Part shown: piece after piece, positions 26,351 to 34,716 of the stretch
Position numbering within the stretch: the first letter of the stretch is position 1
How the letters are laid out: every line of letters starts with the position of its first letter
Assembly: GCA_005239435.1 (NCBI GenBank)
Contig: SZNP01000004.1
Coordinates: 558,001-622,000 of the forward strand
Length of the DNA: 64,000 nucleotides
Reading direction: 5' to 3'
From: Halorussus salinisoli
GTDB taxonomy: Archaea > Halobacteriota > Halobacteria > Halobacteriales > Haladaptataceae
Made by a program: the position numbers and the translations under genes
The notes under the pieces: generated by a model
The model's database searches: none
What the model was told of the DNA's origin: nothing
What the model saw: only the letters and a program-made list of their open reading frames with translations

Positions 26351-27517
26351 TCACTCCGCTCGTAGTACTCCGTCAGGGGACGGGGTAAGGCGCTCGGCCC
26401 CGTTCTCGGTGACGACGAGAGTATCTGAGTGTCGGAGTGCGAGTCCCTCATCCTCGAAGTAGAGTCCGGGTTCGATACTGATTACCATCCCAGGTTCGAG
26501 GGTACCCTGGGTACGCGCATTCAGAGCTGGGCCCTCGTGGATGGTAATTCCCTCACCGTGACCAGTCCGGTGGACGAGTTTGTCTTCGTACCCCGCGTCT
26601 TGCAACTTGTTAGCGGCGAATTCGTCGATCTCGTGCGTTCCGACCCCAGGTTCGACCAGGTCCATCGTCTGGTTGCGAATTTTGACGAGAGTGGACATCG
26701 CCTCCTCAACCTGATTGGGGACATCACCGACGAGGATAGTGCGTTCTTCTTCACAGACGTAGCCTTGAATTGACGGCAGCGCAATCCCGACGACACTGTC
26801 GCCGTTCTCAATGGTGCGCGCCGTCGAAAGACTGTGAGGTTCGAGTGCGTGTTCGCCAGTCAGGACGCTAGCGAAGCCGTATTGTCCGAGTTCGTTCGCC
26901 GTCCCGATATCGTACTCCGGAAACTCCTCTAGATACGTCTCGTAGTACGCCTGCTGGATCTGCTCGAGCACTTCCAACTCGGGAACGCCGCTTTCAACGG
27001 TATCGATGTACGCCTCCATGCCGGCGGTTGCCAGTTTTTGAGCGCGGCGGATCATCTCGATCTCCCAGGACGTCTTTACCTTTCGCAGATCGAGGAAGGC
27101 ATCCGTGAGATCCCGAAGAGCCGCGTTACTGGCCGCATCGAACTGGTCAACCCAGCCTGGTTTTGCAGCCGCTTTGTCGTAGCCGAGTACGTCAGCGTCA
27201 GTCTCGGCGACTGCTGCCGCCAGCACCTCGAACGGGTCATCGGTGTCCGTGTACACGAGTGCACGGTCTGTCCACGCCGTCCGTGTTACCTTCGTACGCT
27301 CTATCTCGGGCGCGAGAACAAGACTCGTGTCGGGGGTTACGAGTGCGATAACGGGCCGTGAGTACATTCCTGCGTAGCCACCGCTGAGATAGTACGAATT
27401 GGCTGGAGAGAAGGCGAGTAGTCCGTCAACGTCCACTGTGGCGAGATAGTCATGGATTCGAGGAAGTCGGTCCGAATCGATGAATCGGCGATCTGGATCG
27501 GGGTTTATCTCTCGCAT
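26351..27517 (-). CDS. M24-family (creatinase/aminopeptidase P fold) protein with altered metal site
   Basis: A 388-residue protein with an N-terminal creatinase domain (residues 15-150, including YLSGGYAGMYSRPVIAL) and a C-terminal pita-bread domain. In dinuclear-metal M24 peptidases five ligands are expected: Asp, Asp, His, Glu, Glu. Here the first Asp position falls at Gly/Ile 244-245, the second is a Glu in GYVCEEERT, His320 in HRTGHGEGITIHEGP and Glu349 in ISIEPG remain, and the last Glu of R-x-E-D is Ser364 (LRHSDT). This suggests a metal-independent hydrolase such as creatinase rather than a peptidase. The divergent neighbour is a sodium/solute symporter, a plausible uptake partner. 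The substrate is not proven. Confidence 0.8.
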   Translation of the reverse strand: MREINPDPDRRFIDSDRLPRIHDYLATVDVDGLLAFSPANSYYLSGGYAGMYSRPVIALVTPDTSLVLAPEIERTKVTRTAWTDRALVYTDTDDPFEVLAAAVAETDADVLGYDKAAAKPGWVDQFDAASNAALRDLTDAFLDLRKVKTSWEIEMIRRAQKLATAGMEAYIDTVESGVPELEVLEQIQQAYYETYLEEFPEYDIGTANELGQYGFASVLTGEHALEPHSLSTARTIENGDSVVGIALPSIQGYVCEEERTILVGDVPNQVEEAMSTLVKIRNQTMDLVEPGVGTHEIDEFAANKLQDAGYEDKLVHRTGHGEGITIHEGPALNARTQGTLEPGMVISIEPGLYFEDEGLALRHSDTLVVTENGAERLTPSPDGVLRAE

Positions 27518-27531
27518 TACAAGTTTAGGTG

Positions 27532-27597
27532 GGGTGATGAGAGGGAAGTGAGTTTTTATCACCCACACATCTTTCTGGTAGGTAGTGCATTTAATAC
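27532..27597. promoter_or_regulatory. Shared divergent promoter with inverted repeat
   Basis: Only 102 bp separate the M24 and symporter genes. GGGTGAT at 27532-27538 pairs with ATCACCC at 27558-27564 (7-bp arms), a likely operator. TTTAATAC (27590-27597) lies about 26 bp before the symporter ATG, fitting a leaderless transcript. Confidence 0.45.
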
Positions 27598-27619
27598 ACC
27601 CGATTCGTCATGTCTTATC

Positions 27620-29029
27620 ATGGCAGTTGAAACAGACATCACGCTGTTCTACGTCGTTGCCGCCTATCTCTGCGTCATGCTGGGCGTAGGGATTTGGGCA
27701 TACAAGAAGACGGACAGTGCAGAGGACTTTATGGTTGCCGGACGGAGTCTCGGAGCAGTCATTATCGCCGGCACACTGATGGCAACTTGGATGGGGTCCG
27801 GCACAGTGACTGGCGGGAGTAATTCGATCTCCTACGAACACGGATTATGGCCAGCGATTCTGTTCGGGAGTGCTGCTCTTCTCGGGATTGGCATCCTCAA
27901 GATTCTCGCTCCACGCATCAGGAGGTTCAATAAGATCACCATCCCGGAGATGATGGAAGAGGAGCTGGGATGGGAGGGAAGAGTAATTAGCCTGCTCATC
28001 ATCGCGTTCGCCTATGTGGGAATCGTTTCCTACCAGTTCATCGGATTCGGTTTCGTTTTGAACGTGACGACGGGGGTCTCCGTCACTCACGGAACGCTCA
28101 TCGCGACAGTAATTATAATCACCCTCGCGGCGATGGGAGGACTCATGTCAGTCGCGTATACGGACGCCATCAGTGCATTCCTCATGCTCTGTGGACTGTT
28201 CGTCGCGTTGCCATACGTGTTTGTCGAGGCCGGTGGTTGGCAGAACATCGCCCAGAACGTACCGGAATCACACCTCAACCCGCTCGGAGACCTCTCATTC
28301 ATCCAGTTCATGGGTTTCTGGGCGCCGTTCTTCCTGCTGATTCTCGCCGACCAGAACATGTATCAGCGAATCATCGCCGGTGAGACAGACGAGGGAACTA
28401 ACCGGGGGCTCATCGGTTGGTTTATCGGTGTGACAGTAGGGATGACGATCATTCCCGTGATTGCGCTGGCCTCTCGCGCAATGTTCCCGAATCTGGATCC
28501 CGGGATGGCGTTGATCGCAACGACGACCGTCGTTCCGACCTGGGTCGGCGGGATTCTGCTCGCGGCCGCTTCGGCGTTCATTATTACAACGGGAAGTTCA
28601 TACCTGCTATCTGCGAGTACGAATCTGTCGCACGACCTCTACCAGGGCATGATCAACCCCGATGCGTCGGACAACAGCGTGTTCTGGCTGACACGCCTGT
28701 TGGTCGTCGGGCTCGGCATCTTCGCCTTCGTTCTCGGCGAATACTTCCCGACGATTCTCGAAATCCAGATGTACTCCTACACTGCGTACGGGGCTGCGAT
28801 CACCCCGGCACTGTTGGCGATCTTCCTGATGCGGAAGAGACTCACCAAGACGGGCGGTCTCACCGGCATGACCGTCGGTGCCATACTGTCGATCACCTGG
28901 GACACGGTTCTCAACAGCCCTCTAGGAGTCGATGCCGTCATTGTTGCGGCACCGACGGCCGCACTGCTGATTGTCACGGTGAGTTATTTCACGGAGGGCA
29001 GAACGGCAACCAAGCCAGTCCAAGGATAG
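27620..29029 (+). CDS. Sodium:solute symporter (SSS family)
   Basis: A 469-residue transporter with 12-13 membrane helices. The start is the ATG at 27620, whose product begins MAVETDITLFYVVAAYL; the longer frame upstream covers the promoter. Family landmarks are FMVAGRSLGAVIIAGTLMAT and TGGSNSISYEHGLWPAI in helices 2-3, and later FIITTGSSYLLSASTNLSHD, the conserved S-T-N region near the sodium site. SSS proteins import amino acids, sugars, pantothenate, urea-type or other organic solutes with Na+. Divergent pairing with the creatinase-like M24 gene suggests that both act on one compound. Confidence 0.88.
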   Translation: MAVETDITLFYVVAAYLCVMLGVGIWAYKKTDSAEDFMVAGRSLGAVIIAGTLMATWMGSGTVTGGSNSISYEHGLWPAILFGSAALLGIGILKILAPRIRRFNKITIPEMMEEELGWEGRVISLLIIAFAYVGIVSYQFIGFGFVLNVTTGVSVTHGTLIATVIIITLAAMGGLMSVAYTDAISAFLMLCGLFVALPYVFVEAGGWQNIAQNVPESHLNPLGDLSFIQFMGFWAPFFLLILADQNMYQRIIAGETDEGTNRGLIGWFIGVTVGMTIIPVIALASRAMFPNLDPGMALIATTTVVPTWVGGILLAAASAFIITTGSSYLLSASTNLSHDLYQGMINPDASDNSVFWLTRLLVVGLGIFAFVLGEYFPTILEIQMYSYTAYGAAITPALLAIFLMRKRLTKTGGLTGMTVGAILSITWDTVLNSPLGVDAVIVAAPTAALLIVTVSYFTEGRTATKPVQG

Positions 29030-29148
29030 CTCCTTTTCGAGACCTCGTGGCTAAATAAACTCCTCTGTGATAGTAACCGTGGAAACAACGCAGGGGTTAC
29101 GATATTTTGTAGAATCTCAAGTCGGGCCGATTAAGCCGAATAATACAG

Positions 29149-29865
29149 TCAGGGATCGAGGAGCTTCGATTCAGCCTTTTGCAGGTGTTCGAGCATTGTC
29201 GCCTTCGAAATATCGAGTTCGTCGGCAAGTTCGCGAGTTGTCGTCTGACGGGGCCATTCGTAATAGCCGGCTTCGCGGGCCAGTTCGAACACGTCACGCT
29301 GGGCCGGAGTGAGCAAATCGAGCCGCTGGTCGCGGGACGAACGGTCGGCGGTTTTGGACGTCGTGATCGAAGTGACCGTTATCTCAGCGCCCGCCTGTTC
29401 TCGAACGGTATTTAGTGCGTTCTTCAAATCTGAACGTTCACCCGTAAAGCAGACGTTCCATTCCTCGCTGCCATCCTGAATTCTAATCGGTTCGCTGTGA
29501 ACGAATCCGTTCTCGAGCAACGTGGGGCATATCATGTCGGTGGGATCGTATTCGAGGAAAAATTCACGAACGACAGTACCCGGCATATCGCGTTTACGTC
29601 CAAACCGTTTCTGCAATTCGGATAGTTCTCCCGAATAGTCTGACTCGCGGATAGCGTTGAGCAACGTTTCGAGTTTCGCTCCCGTTTCAGCGAACGCGGT
29701 GAACAGTCCCTTGACCGGTTCCGTCAGGTTCTCGTCCATTTTTGGGGAGTTATAGATCGCGTGCGCCAACACACCACCTTTGGTTCTGTCAGTCGCTTCG
29801 ATAGCCCAGCAAGTAGGATGCCAGAGATCGAGAGTCAATCGGACTCCCTCAAGCTGTTGACTCAT
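29149..29865 (-). CDS. Bacterio-opsin-activator-like regulator with HTH-10 domain
   Basis: A 238-residue haloarchaeal transcription regulator. The C-terminal HTH-10 domain is unmistakable: LLTPAQRDVFELAREAGYYE, then RELADELDISKATMLEHLQK. The N-terminal two thirds (LTLDLWHPTCWAIEATD and so on) is a sensing domain of the kind found before HTH-10, with no clear ligand site. It is convergent to the symporter gene, 119 bp away, and is a candidate regulator of the symporter/M24 pair. The stretch upstream of its start is very AT-rich. Confidence 0.85.
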   Translation of the reverse strand: MSQQLEGVRLTLDLWHPTCWAIEATDRTKGGVLAHAIYNSPKMDENLTEPVKGLFTAFAETGAKLETLLNAIRESDYSGELSELQKRFGRKRDMPGTVVREFFLEYDPTDMICPTLLENGFVHSEPIRIQDGSEEWNVCFTGERSDLKNALNTVREQAGAEITVTSITTSKTADRSSRDQRLDLLTPAQRDVFELAREAGYYEWPRQTTTRELADELDISKATMLEHLQKAESKLLDP

Positions 29866-30341
29866 GTACTGTTATGCCGATACAAGCCGCTCGTTCTCTT
29901 ATAAATATTGGGCAAACCATGGTCGTCAGTTTAATACCATCCATATATTAGGATATAGGTTTACGAACTTATTAAATCTGAATTAATAAATTATAATATC
30001 ACTTCTATTCTGTATAATAGCAGTTCTGAATTGATTCCCTCTGCGGCTGGAGCTGTAGAGGCCCCGAAACTCGGGACAGCAATGTACTCAGGCCGCTTGC
30101 TCTCGCCGAGACACACCTCACTCGTCGCTGAGACCGGAGTTGGTGGTAGAACAGCCACATACGAGTGCTGAGACCGCACGTCCATACCTAGATTTTTGCG
30201 CAGAATTGTAGGTAGTTGGGATTATTCTCGGAAGGACTCCACATTTCTAAACTCTTAGCTGGTATCGAAACATCTGTTATAAAAGGTGCTGAGTGAGCAG
30301 CGTACTAGCGCGGGGTCAGAAAATGCACCGAGAGGTGGCGA
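29866..30341. other. Gap with AT-rich stretch and one possible gene remnant
   Basis: 476 bp. The part 29940-30010 is very AT-rich. A plus-strand open piece at about 30029-30164 reads LIPSAAGAVEAPKLGTAMYS and ends ETGVGGRTATYEC followed by a stop. It may be the tail of a decayed gene; I do not recognise it. Confidence 0.35.
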
Positions 30342-30372
30342 ATAACCGGCGCTCGCAACGATATCGATGTCG
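30320..30372. repeat. Copy 1 of a 53-bp segment shared with 50420-50472
   Basis: About 43 of 53 positions match the segment at 50420-50472, without gaps. Both copies contain an AGGTGGCG ribosome-binding-like stretch and the first codons of a hydantoinase-A-like reading frame (ending ATATCGATGTCG). In copy 1 the start codon is ATA instead of ATG. Confidence 0.7.
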
Positions 30373-30500
30373 GCAGGACGTTCACCGACGGCGTCGACGT
30401 CCACGACGAGGCAGTCTTGGCGAAGGAGAAGCCGCCGACCACCGAGGACGTGACGACGGGAATCGTCGGCGCACTCGACGAACTACTCGCGGCAGTTTGA
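30342..30500 (+). pseudogene. N-terminal remnant of hydantoinase A (hyuA)
   Basis: The frame reads DIDVGRTFTDGVDVHDEAVL, then KEKPPTTEDVTTGIVGALDE and a stop. It matches the HyuA opening (D-x-G-G-T-F-T-D) and the following 'PTTP.D...GI..AL' strand-helix. The start codon is degraded to ATA at 30342, the second Gly of GGTFTD is Arg, and the remaining 600-odd residues are absent. It is one of two relic hyuA starts in the window. Confidence 0.72.
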
Positions 30501-30630
30501 GGAACTGTGACTGTGTGTCTGTACCGTGACGCTATGAGCTAGAATTCGGATTCTCTGGATGTGTCCTTCTGTATCCCATGACCACGTGTGAGAAACACTA
30601 TGCGTTAATGGTTTTTTGTGTATCTACTTG

Positions 30631-30903
30631 TCAATAGGTTAAACAGCATTCACAGGGTTGGAAGCCACGTCGTTCCGCCTCGACACGGGAAATACGTTCC
30701 CCACCACGGTCGGCAGCCACGCTGCTCTGCAATTGCTGGGCATAAACTCCCGTTTCGTCTGTGTTGAGGATGTGGTAATAGCCATCGTCGCTGGTCACCA
30801 CTGCTGAATCTGAAATGGCGCGCAAAACGGGACTGCTTCGTACTTCTCTGTCGGTTAGGCGTTGTTCATCCGCTGGCTCGTCGCCGCCCCACACTTGACG
30901 CAT
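30631..30903 (-). CDS. Hypothetical haloarchaeal small protein
   Basis: A 90-residue frame overlapping the 3' end of the upstream zinc-ribbon gene by 49 bp in another phase. It includes SDSAVVTSDDGYYHILNTDE and the C-terminal FQPCECCLTY, whose three cysteines could bind metal. The acidic composition is haloarchaeal. The overlap is larger than usual, so translation may start later at a non-ATG codon. I recognise no family; the call rests on composition, the Cys cluster and same-strand coupling with the zinc-ribbon gene. Confidence 0.45.
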   Translation of the reverse strand: MRQVWGGDEPADEQRLTDREVRSSPVLRAISDSAVVTSDDGYYHILNTDETGVYAQQLQSSVAADRGGERISRVEAERRGFQPCECCLTY

Positions 30904-31055
30904 TCCGTGACACGATACGGCTCCCGGGAAAACTCTGCGTTCGAACTTTTGTTGCTTTCAGTCCGGATTTCGATCGTGACGTCGTGCGGCGTTGGTTGCC
31001 CACACTCCTCGCAGGGCTCTGTGGTCTCTGAAAATGCTGTATTTTGCGTTGCCAT
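30855..31055 (-). CDS. Small putative zinc beta-ribbon protein
   Basis: A 66-residue protein with two cysteine knuckles: EPCEECGQPTPHDVTIEIRT near residue 14 and VTECVKCGAAT near residue 51. The spacing of about 37 residues between knuckles, the conserved REPYRV stretch between them and the MNNA ending match a haloarchaeal zinc beta-ribbon family of unknown role. ATG at 31055 is preferred over one five codons upstream because the family opens with a short Thr/Ser-rich leader. It precedes the hypothetical gene at 30903 on the same strand. Confidence 0.72.
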   Translation of the reverse strand: MATQNTAFSETTEPCEECGQPTPHDVTIEIRTESNKSSNAEFSREPYRVTECVKCGAATSQRMNNA

Positions 31056-31628
31056 GATTGATCTCCCCACCTGTATCCTTGCGGTATAGCCGTATCAAAC
31101 AAGCAGACGGTTGCGGCCTGTTCGAGAGTATTCGCTCTGTTTCACGGACGACAATTCAATTAACAATAAGCTACTAGCGGCTGTATTTAGGTCACCGACT
31201 GTTTCAAATCGTTTAGCCAGTCCCATACAATTAGACTGGAAGATCGTTCGCCCATCAACTACACTCGTTGGGTACCGGTCAGCCAACCAGCAGACGCGTC
31301 GAAATCCCCCGTCGCATTTCGAGGCAAACAGGGCGACTGATCAACAACAGTATTGCCGAGTCGGCGATGCGGGCCCTAACAGTACGGGCTTATTACACGA
31401 TTGCAAGAGTGTTGCTTATAATACGCGCAAGTGTTTCAGTGGTGGAAACAGTCCGAAACTACAAAGCGGCGTGGAATACCCTAGAAGGGGCGAGTAGCTG
31501 CTGGCTGCCCACCGATTGGAACTCGGTTCTGCGGCGGAGTGCAGTCGCCCTCCACTCGCCGGTGGGCCGATAGCGGCGAGAACATTTTTGCAGTTTCGCC
31601 GGTTTGAATAGTGCATACGGAGTGGACG
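31056..31628. other. Gene-free region containing a structured GC-rich segment
   Basis: 573 bp with overlapping weak frames on both strands and no convincing protein. The final 130 bp is GC-rich and has nested complementary segments, reported separately as a candidate RNA. Confidence 0.4.
31471..31590 (+). ncRNA. Candidate structured RNA of unknown identity
   Basis: GGCGAGT (31488-31494) is complementary to ACTCGCC (31553-31559), and GCCCACCG (31506-31513) to CGGTGGGC (31559-31566). The pairs cross and would form an H-type pseudoknot, or two alternative folds. A short hairpin GCCG-ATAG-CGGC follows (31565-31576), then ATTTTTG. A second internal stem GGCG/CGCC (31532-31548) is possible. It matches no RNA I can name (not RNase P, SRP or tRNA). 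The plus strand is chosen because of the trailing T-run, so strand is uncertain. Confidence 0.3.
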
Positions 31629-31919
31629 ATGGTGACGAATGATGACGCACATCCCTTTGGCCGGTGGCTTGCCTGCCCGACCTGTGCCAACACTGCTAAC
31701 TCGCCGCAGGTGACCGGCACCGATGCAGTTGGTACCATTCATTGTAGCGAATGTGGAACTCAGCTAGAGCTGACCGGGGTTCCGGCATTCCTCCAGTGGG
31801 TGCAATGCCCAGCCTGCGGCTTTGGCTCGACTGTACAACTCTCCCTTGATGATAACGGTGATTTACTCGTTGACTGTTCCCAGTGTTCACGACTATATCG
31901 TGCCGGAGAGAATGATTGA
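31629..31919 (+). CDS. Zinc-ribbon protein with four CxxC motifs
   Basis: A 96-residue protein with two zinc-binding pairs. The first pair is LACPTCANT and IHCSECGTQ, and the second is VQCPACGFG and VDCSQCSRLY. Each ribbon should bind one Zn. The ATG at 31629 is preferred to that at 31611 because GGAG lies about 6-9 nt before it. Function unknown; tandem zinc ribbons in haloarchaea usually serve nucleic-acid or protein binding. It stands alone, downstream of the candidate structured RNA. Confidence 0.65.
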   Translation: MVTNDDAHPFGRWLACPTCANTANSPQVTGTDAVGTIHCSECGTQLELTGVPAFLQWVQCPACGFGSTVQLSLDDNGDLLVDCSQCSRLYRAGEND

Positions 31920-32720
31920 GACTCCCCGGTCTGAGAACCCAATATAGCGTACACTTCGAGACAGACAAACACGGACAGAATACTACGACCGTTTGTGAAC
32001 ACCACCAGCCGCCGAATCGACGACCTCCAGCTGCAGGCGCAGGTCGCGGAGATGAACGGCTGGATGAACGTGAGCGAACTGATCCAGTCCATCAACTACT
32101 GGAACACAAACGACCTCACAACCTAGTGGGACACCGGCAACGTCGACAACGTGACCGTCACCCTCACCCGGCCCGAGGCGAGTAGGAAAACGGGACCCGA
32201 AAATCCATCGACATGTGCGACATCGACACGCTCGCGGTAGCTATCAACTCGCCTGCACAGGTCGACTGATCGCAATCGGGGGTTCGTCGTGGAGGTTGGA
32301 CGCGACGACCTGCTTGGCCTGCTCGATGAGTCGTTCCCCTTCGTCGTTCAGCCGGCCCGTGGTTTGTTTCGTCCCGAATAATACGATGTCTGCACCGAGG
32401 GTCCTAGAGCGTTGTCCTGACGCAACTGGACGGGACCTGATGGAAATACCAACGAGTCAAGCGGAGTTTCCGGTTTGCAACAGTCGTGACTAGATGGTCA
32501 TTCTATGCCCATCGGCGCGAGTAGTGCATACGATTTTGAGCATATATGGCAGCAGCTGCACACATTGACGCGCAACTCCAGGGGTGTGTCCCCCATCTAC
32601 AGGCTGAACAGGGCGAGTCCCTCGGGGCGTGACCCCGGGGCAGTTCATGTCACTGCCCATGCCGGTTATCTCTATCGTGCTCGAATCGACTGAATCGGCC
32701 GTGACGACGGCTAAGGGGTC
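31920..32720. other. 801-bp graveyard of gene fragments and an IS-like end
   Basis: Three remnants are visible. Plus strand, about 32031-32126: LQAQVAEMNGWMNVSELIQ and INYWNTNDLTT before a stop, like the end of a dockerin-type calcium-binding tail. Minus strand, stop at 32244, open to about 32420: GADIVLFGTKQTTGRLNDEG and QAKQVVASNLHDEPPIAIS, an unidentified C-terminus. Near 32602-32645: GAGTCCCTCGGGGCGTGACC followed by CCGGGGCAGTTCA, recalling the right end of haloarchaeal IS200/IS605 elements. None is an intact gene. Confidence 0.4.
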
Positions 32721-34496
32721 TCACTGGTTCCGAAGTCTCGCGGTCTCCTCGTGGTCGATTCTGTCTGGTTCGGTGAGTACGACGCCGTACTCTTCGCGGG
32801 CGGCTTTTCGGGAGATGTACTCGTCGAGGACGTCTTCGCGAACTTTCTCGGGGCCGCGGTCGGACGGGTCGCCGTAACCGCCACCGCCGCCGGACCGGTT
32901 CGAGATAACTTCTCCCGGCTGAAATTCACCCCGCATCATCCCAACCCACCTTTCGTCGTCCTCGGCATCGTAGAGGTCGGAGTTGTCAGTAAACACCTCG
33001 ATTCGGTCGGTCCAGTCATCGTCAAGATGCTGCAATAACACCGCGTTCTTCACGCCCGGGTGACCGCCTGCGAGCCCCCAGCCGTCCGTCCGTGTGTTCT
33101 GAATTATCGAGAGGGCACCGACGGGGTTGGTCACGCGGAAGTCGCGACGGATACCGAGGCCACCGCGGCGTTCACCTGCGCCGCCCGAGTCCTGGCGGAG
33201 TTTTAACCGGTCGAACTCCACAGGTGCTTTCCGTTCAAGCACTTCGATGGGGATGTTCCGGACCATGGTTTCGCTGATGTGCATCAGGGCGTTCGCCCCG
33301 TCGTGATCGGGGGTCGCACCCCAGCCGACGCCCTCGTTGTTCGCCTCAACGAAATGGCGGCCAGTGTCCGGACTCTGGCCGTAGAACATGACGTCACAGA
33401 GGTCGCCGCCGGAACTGGCCGGAATCTGGTCGGGCATCCCCTTCGCGAGTGCCTTGTAGATGACGTCGATGCCGACGATGCCCATCCATCCCACGAACGT
33501 CGGGGCAGGATACGTGGGTTCGAAGATGCTTCCCTCGCGGGTACGAACTTCAAGGGGTTCGTACAGGCCGTGATTCGAGTCCTCCTCCGGGGTGGTGACC
33601 GTCTTGAAGCAGAGTTTTCCCAGCGTTTCGCCGTCCGTGCTGTTGAACGGTCGGTCGAGTTGGTCCTCGGACCTCGATAGGTCGACGGTGAACTCCTCGC
33701 CGTCGATTATCACGTCGGCCATAATCTCGATGCGGTCGATATCCGCCCCGGCGGCGTCGGCGTATCCATTGGCGTGCCACTCTCCATCCGGGAGTTCACG
33801 GACTGCTTCCCGGGCAGTCCTCTCGCCGTGGTCTAGGATCTCGTCGATGGCCTCGTCGACGACATCGGCCCCGTATTTTTTGTAGAGATCCTTGATGCGG
33901 TCCTGTCCGGTCCGTAATGCGGCGATTTGGGCGTTCAAATCGCCGATGACTTTGTCGGGAATGCGAGAATTGTAGCGAATCAGGTCGAAGATTTCCTCGT
34001 TGGGGTGACCGCCCTTGTACACTTTGGTTCCGGGGAAGATGAGACCCTCTTGGTGGACGTCGGTCGAATCGAGGACGTAGCCGGAGTCTTTCGCGCCAAG
34101 ATCCAACCAGTGTGCTCGACAGGTCGTATAACCGATGAGTTCCGTTTCCTGGTCGTCGAAGACGGGCGCGAACATTAGCACATCGAGCGTGTGTGCTTTA
34201 CTCCTGTAGGGATAGTTGAGGAGGACGACGTCGCCGGGGTCCAGGTTCTCTTCGCCAACGTGCTCGACGCCGTTTTCGAGTCCGGCATCGTTCGCGCCGA
34301 GGAACAGCGCCAGTCCGGGCGAGTCAGCGACAAGTCGACGGTCGGCGTCGTATATGGAAATTCCGAAGTCGAAAATCTCGTAGATGATTGTATTGTAGGC
34401 GGTCCGGACGAGGGTTCGTTGCATCTCGGTGGCGGCAGAGGTCAGGTAGTTCCGAATAACCTCGACCGTCGCCGGACCTGCACCGTCGGCGTTCAT
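32721..34496 (-). CDS. hyuB: Hydantoinase B / oxoprolinase-type subunit (copy 1)
   Basis: A 591-residue HyuB-family protein. It opens GPATVEVIRNYLTSAATEMQ, then YEIFDFGISIYD and DSPGLALFLGAND. The later SSGGDLCDVMFYG and the glycine-rich SNRSGGGGGYGDP are family landmarks. HyuB normally pairs with HyuA for ATP-dependent cleavage of hydantoins, 5-oxoproline or related cyclic amides. The start at 34496 aligns with the other two copies. No hyuA accompanies it; the nearest intact one is 11.6 kb away. It is divergent from the Lrp-type regulator at 34717, which probably controls it. Confidence 0.88.
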   Translation of the reverse strand: MNADGAGPATVEVIRNYLTSAATEMQRTLVRTAYNTIIYEIFDFGISIYDADRRLVADSPGLALFLGANDAGLENGVEHVGEENLDPGDVVLLNYPYRSKAHTLDVLMFAPVFDDQETELIGYTTCRAHWLDLGAKDSGYVLDSTDVHQEGLIFPGTKVYKGGHPNEEIFDLIRYNSRIPDKVIGDLNAQIAALRTGQDRIKDLYKKYGADVVDEAIDEILDHGERTAREAVRELPDGEWHANGYADAAGADIDRIEIMADVIIDGEEFTVDLSRSEDQLDRPFNSTDGETLGKLCFKTVTTPEEDSNHGLYEPLEVRTREGSIFEPTYPAPTFVGWMGIVGIDVIYKALAKGMPDQIPASSGGDLCDVMFYGQSPDTGRHFVEANNEGVGWGATPDHDGANALMHISETMVRNIPIEVLERKAPVEFDRLKLRQDSGGAGERRGGLGIRRDFRVTNPVGALSIIQNTRTDGWGLAGGHPGVKNAVLLQHLDDDWTDRIEVFTDNSDLYDAEDDERWVGMMRGEFQPGEVISNRSGGGGGYGDPSDRGPEKVREDVLDEYISRKAAREEYGVVLTEPDRIDHEETARLRNQ

Positions 34497-34716
34497 TAGC
34501 GACACAGTCACGCGGTAACCGCAAAAGTGTTCACCCGGTTCGACGCCTTTGTAGCCGGTTCGAGGAGCATGGCGTATTCGGCGTGAATCAACGGGACGTA
34601 GATCCAGATACTTTCGAATTGGCTGGCCGGTGATAGTTCGGTAGTCTCTTGTACCGAACAAAGCAAAATAGTGCCTACAGAACTTCGGAATCTACCATGA
34701 AAGGGCATGGATTAGC

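Noticed and set aside
31416..31742. A 108-residue minus-strand ORF
   Set aside because: It covers the GC-rich structured segment and is antisense to the zinc-ribbon gene; composition is not haloarchaeal protein-like.
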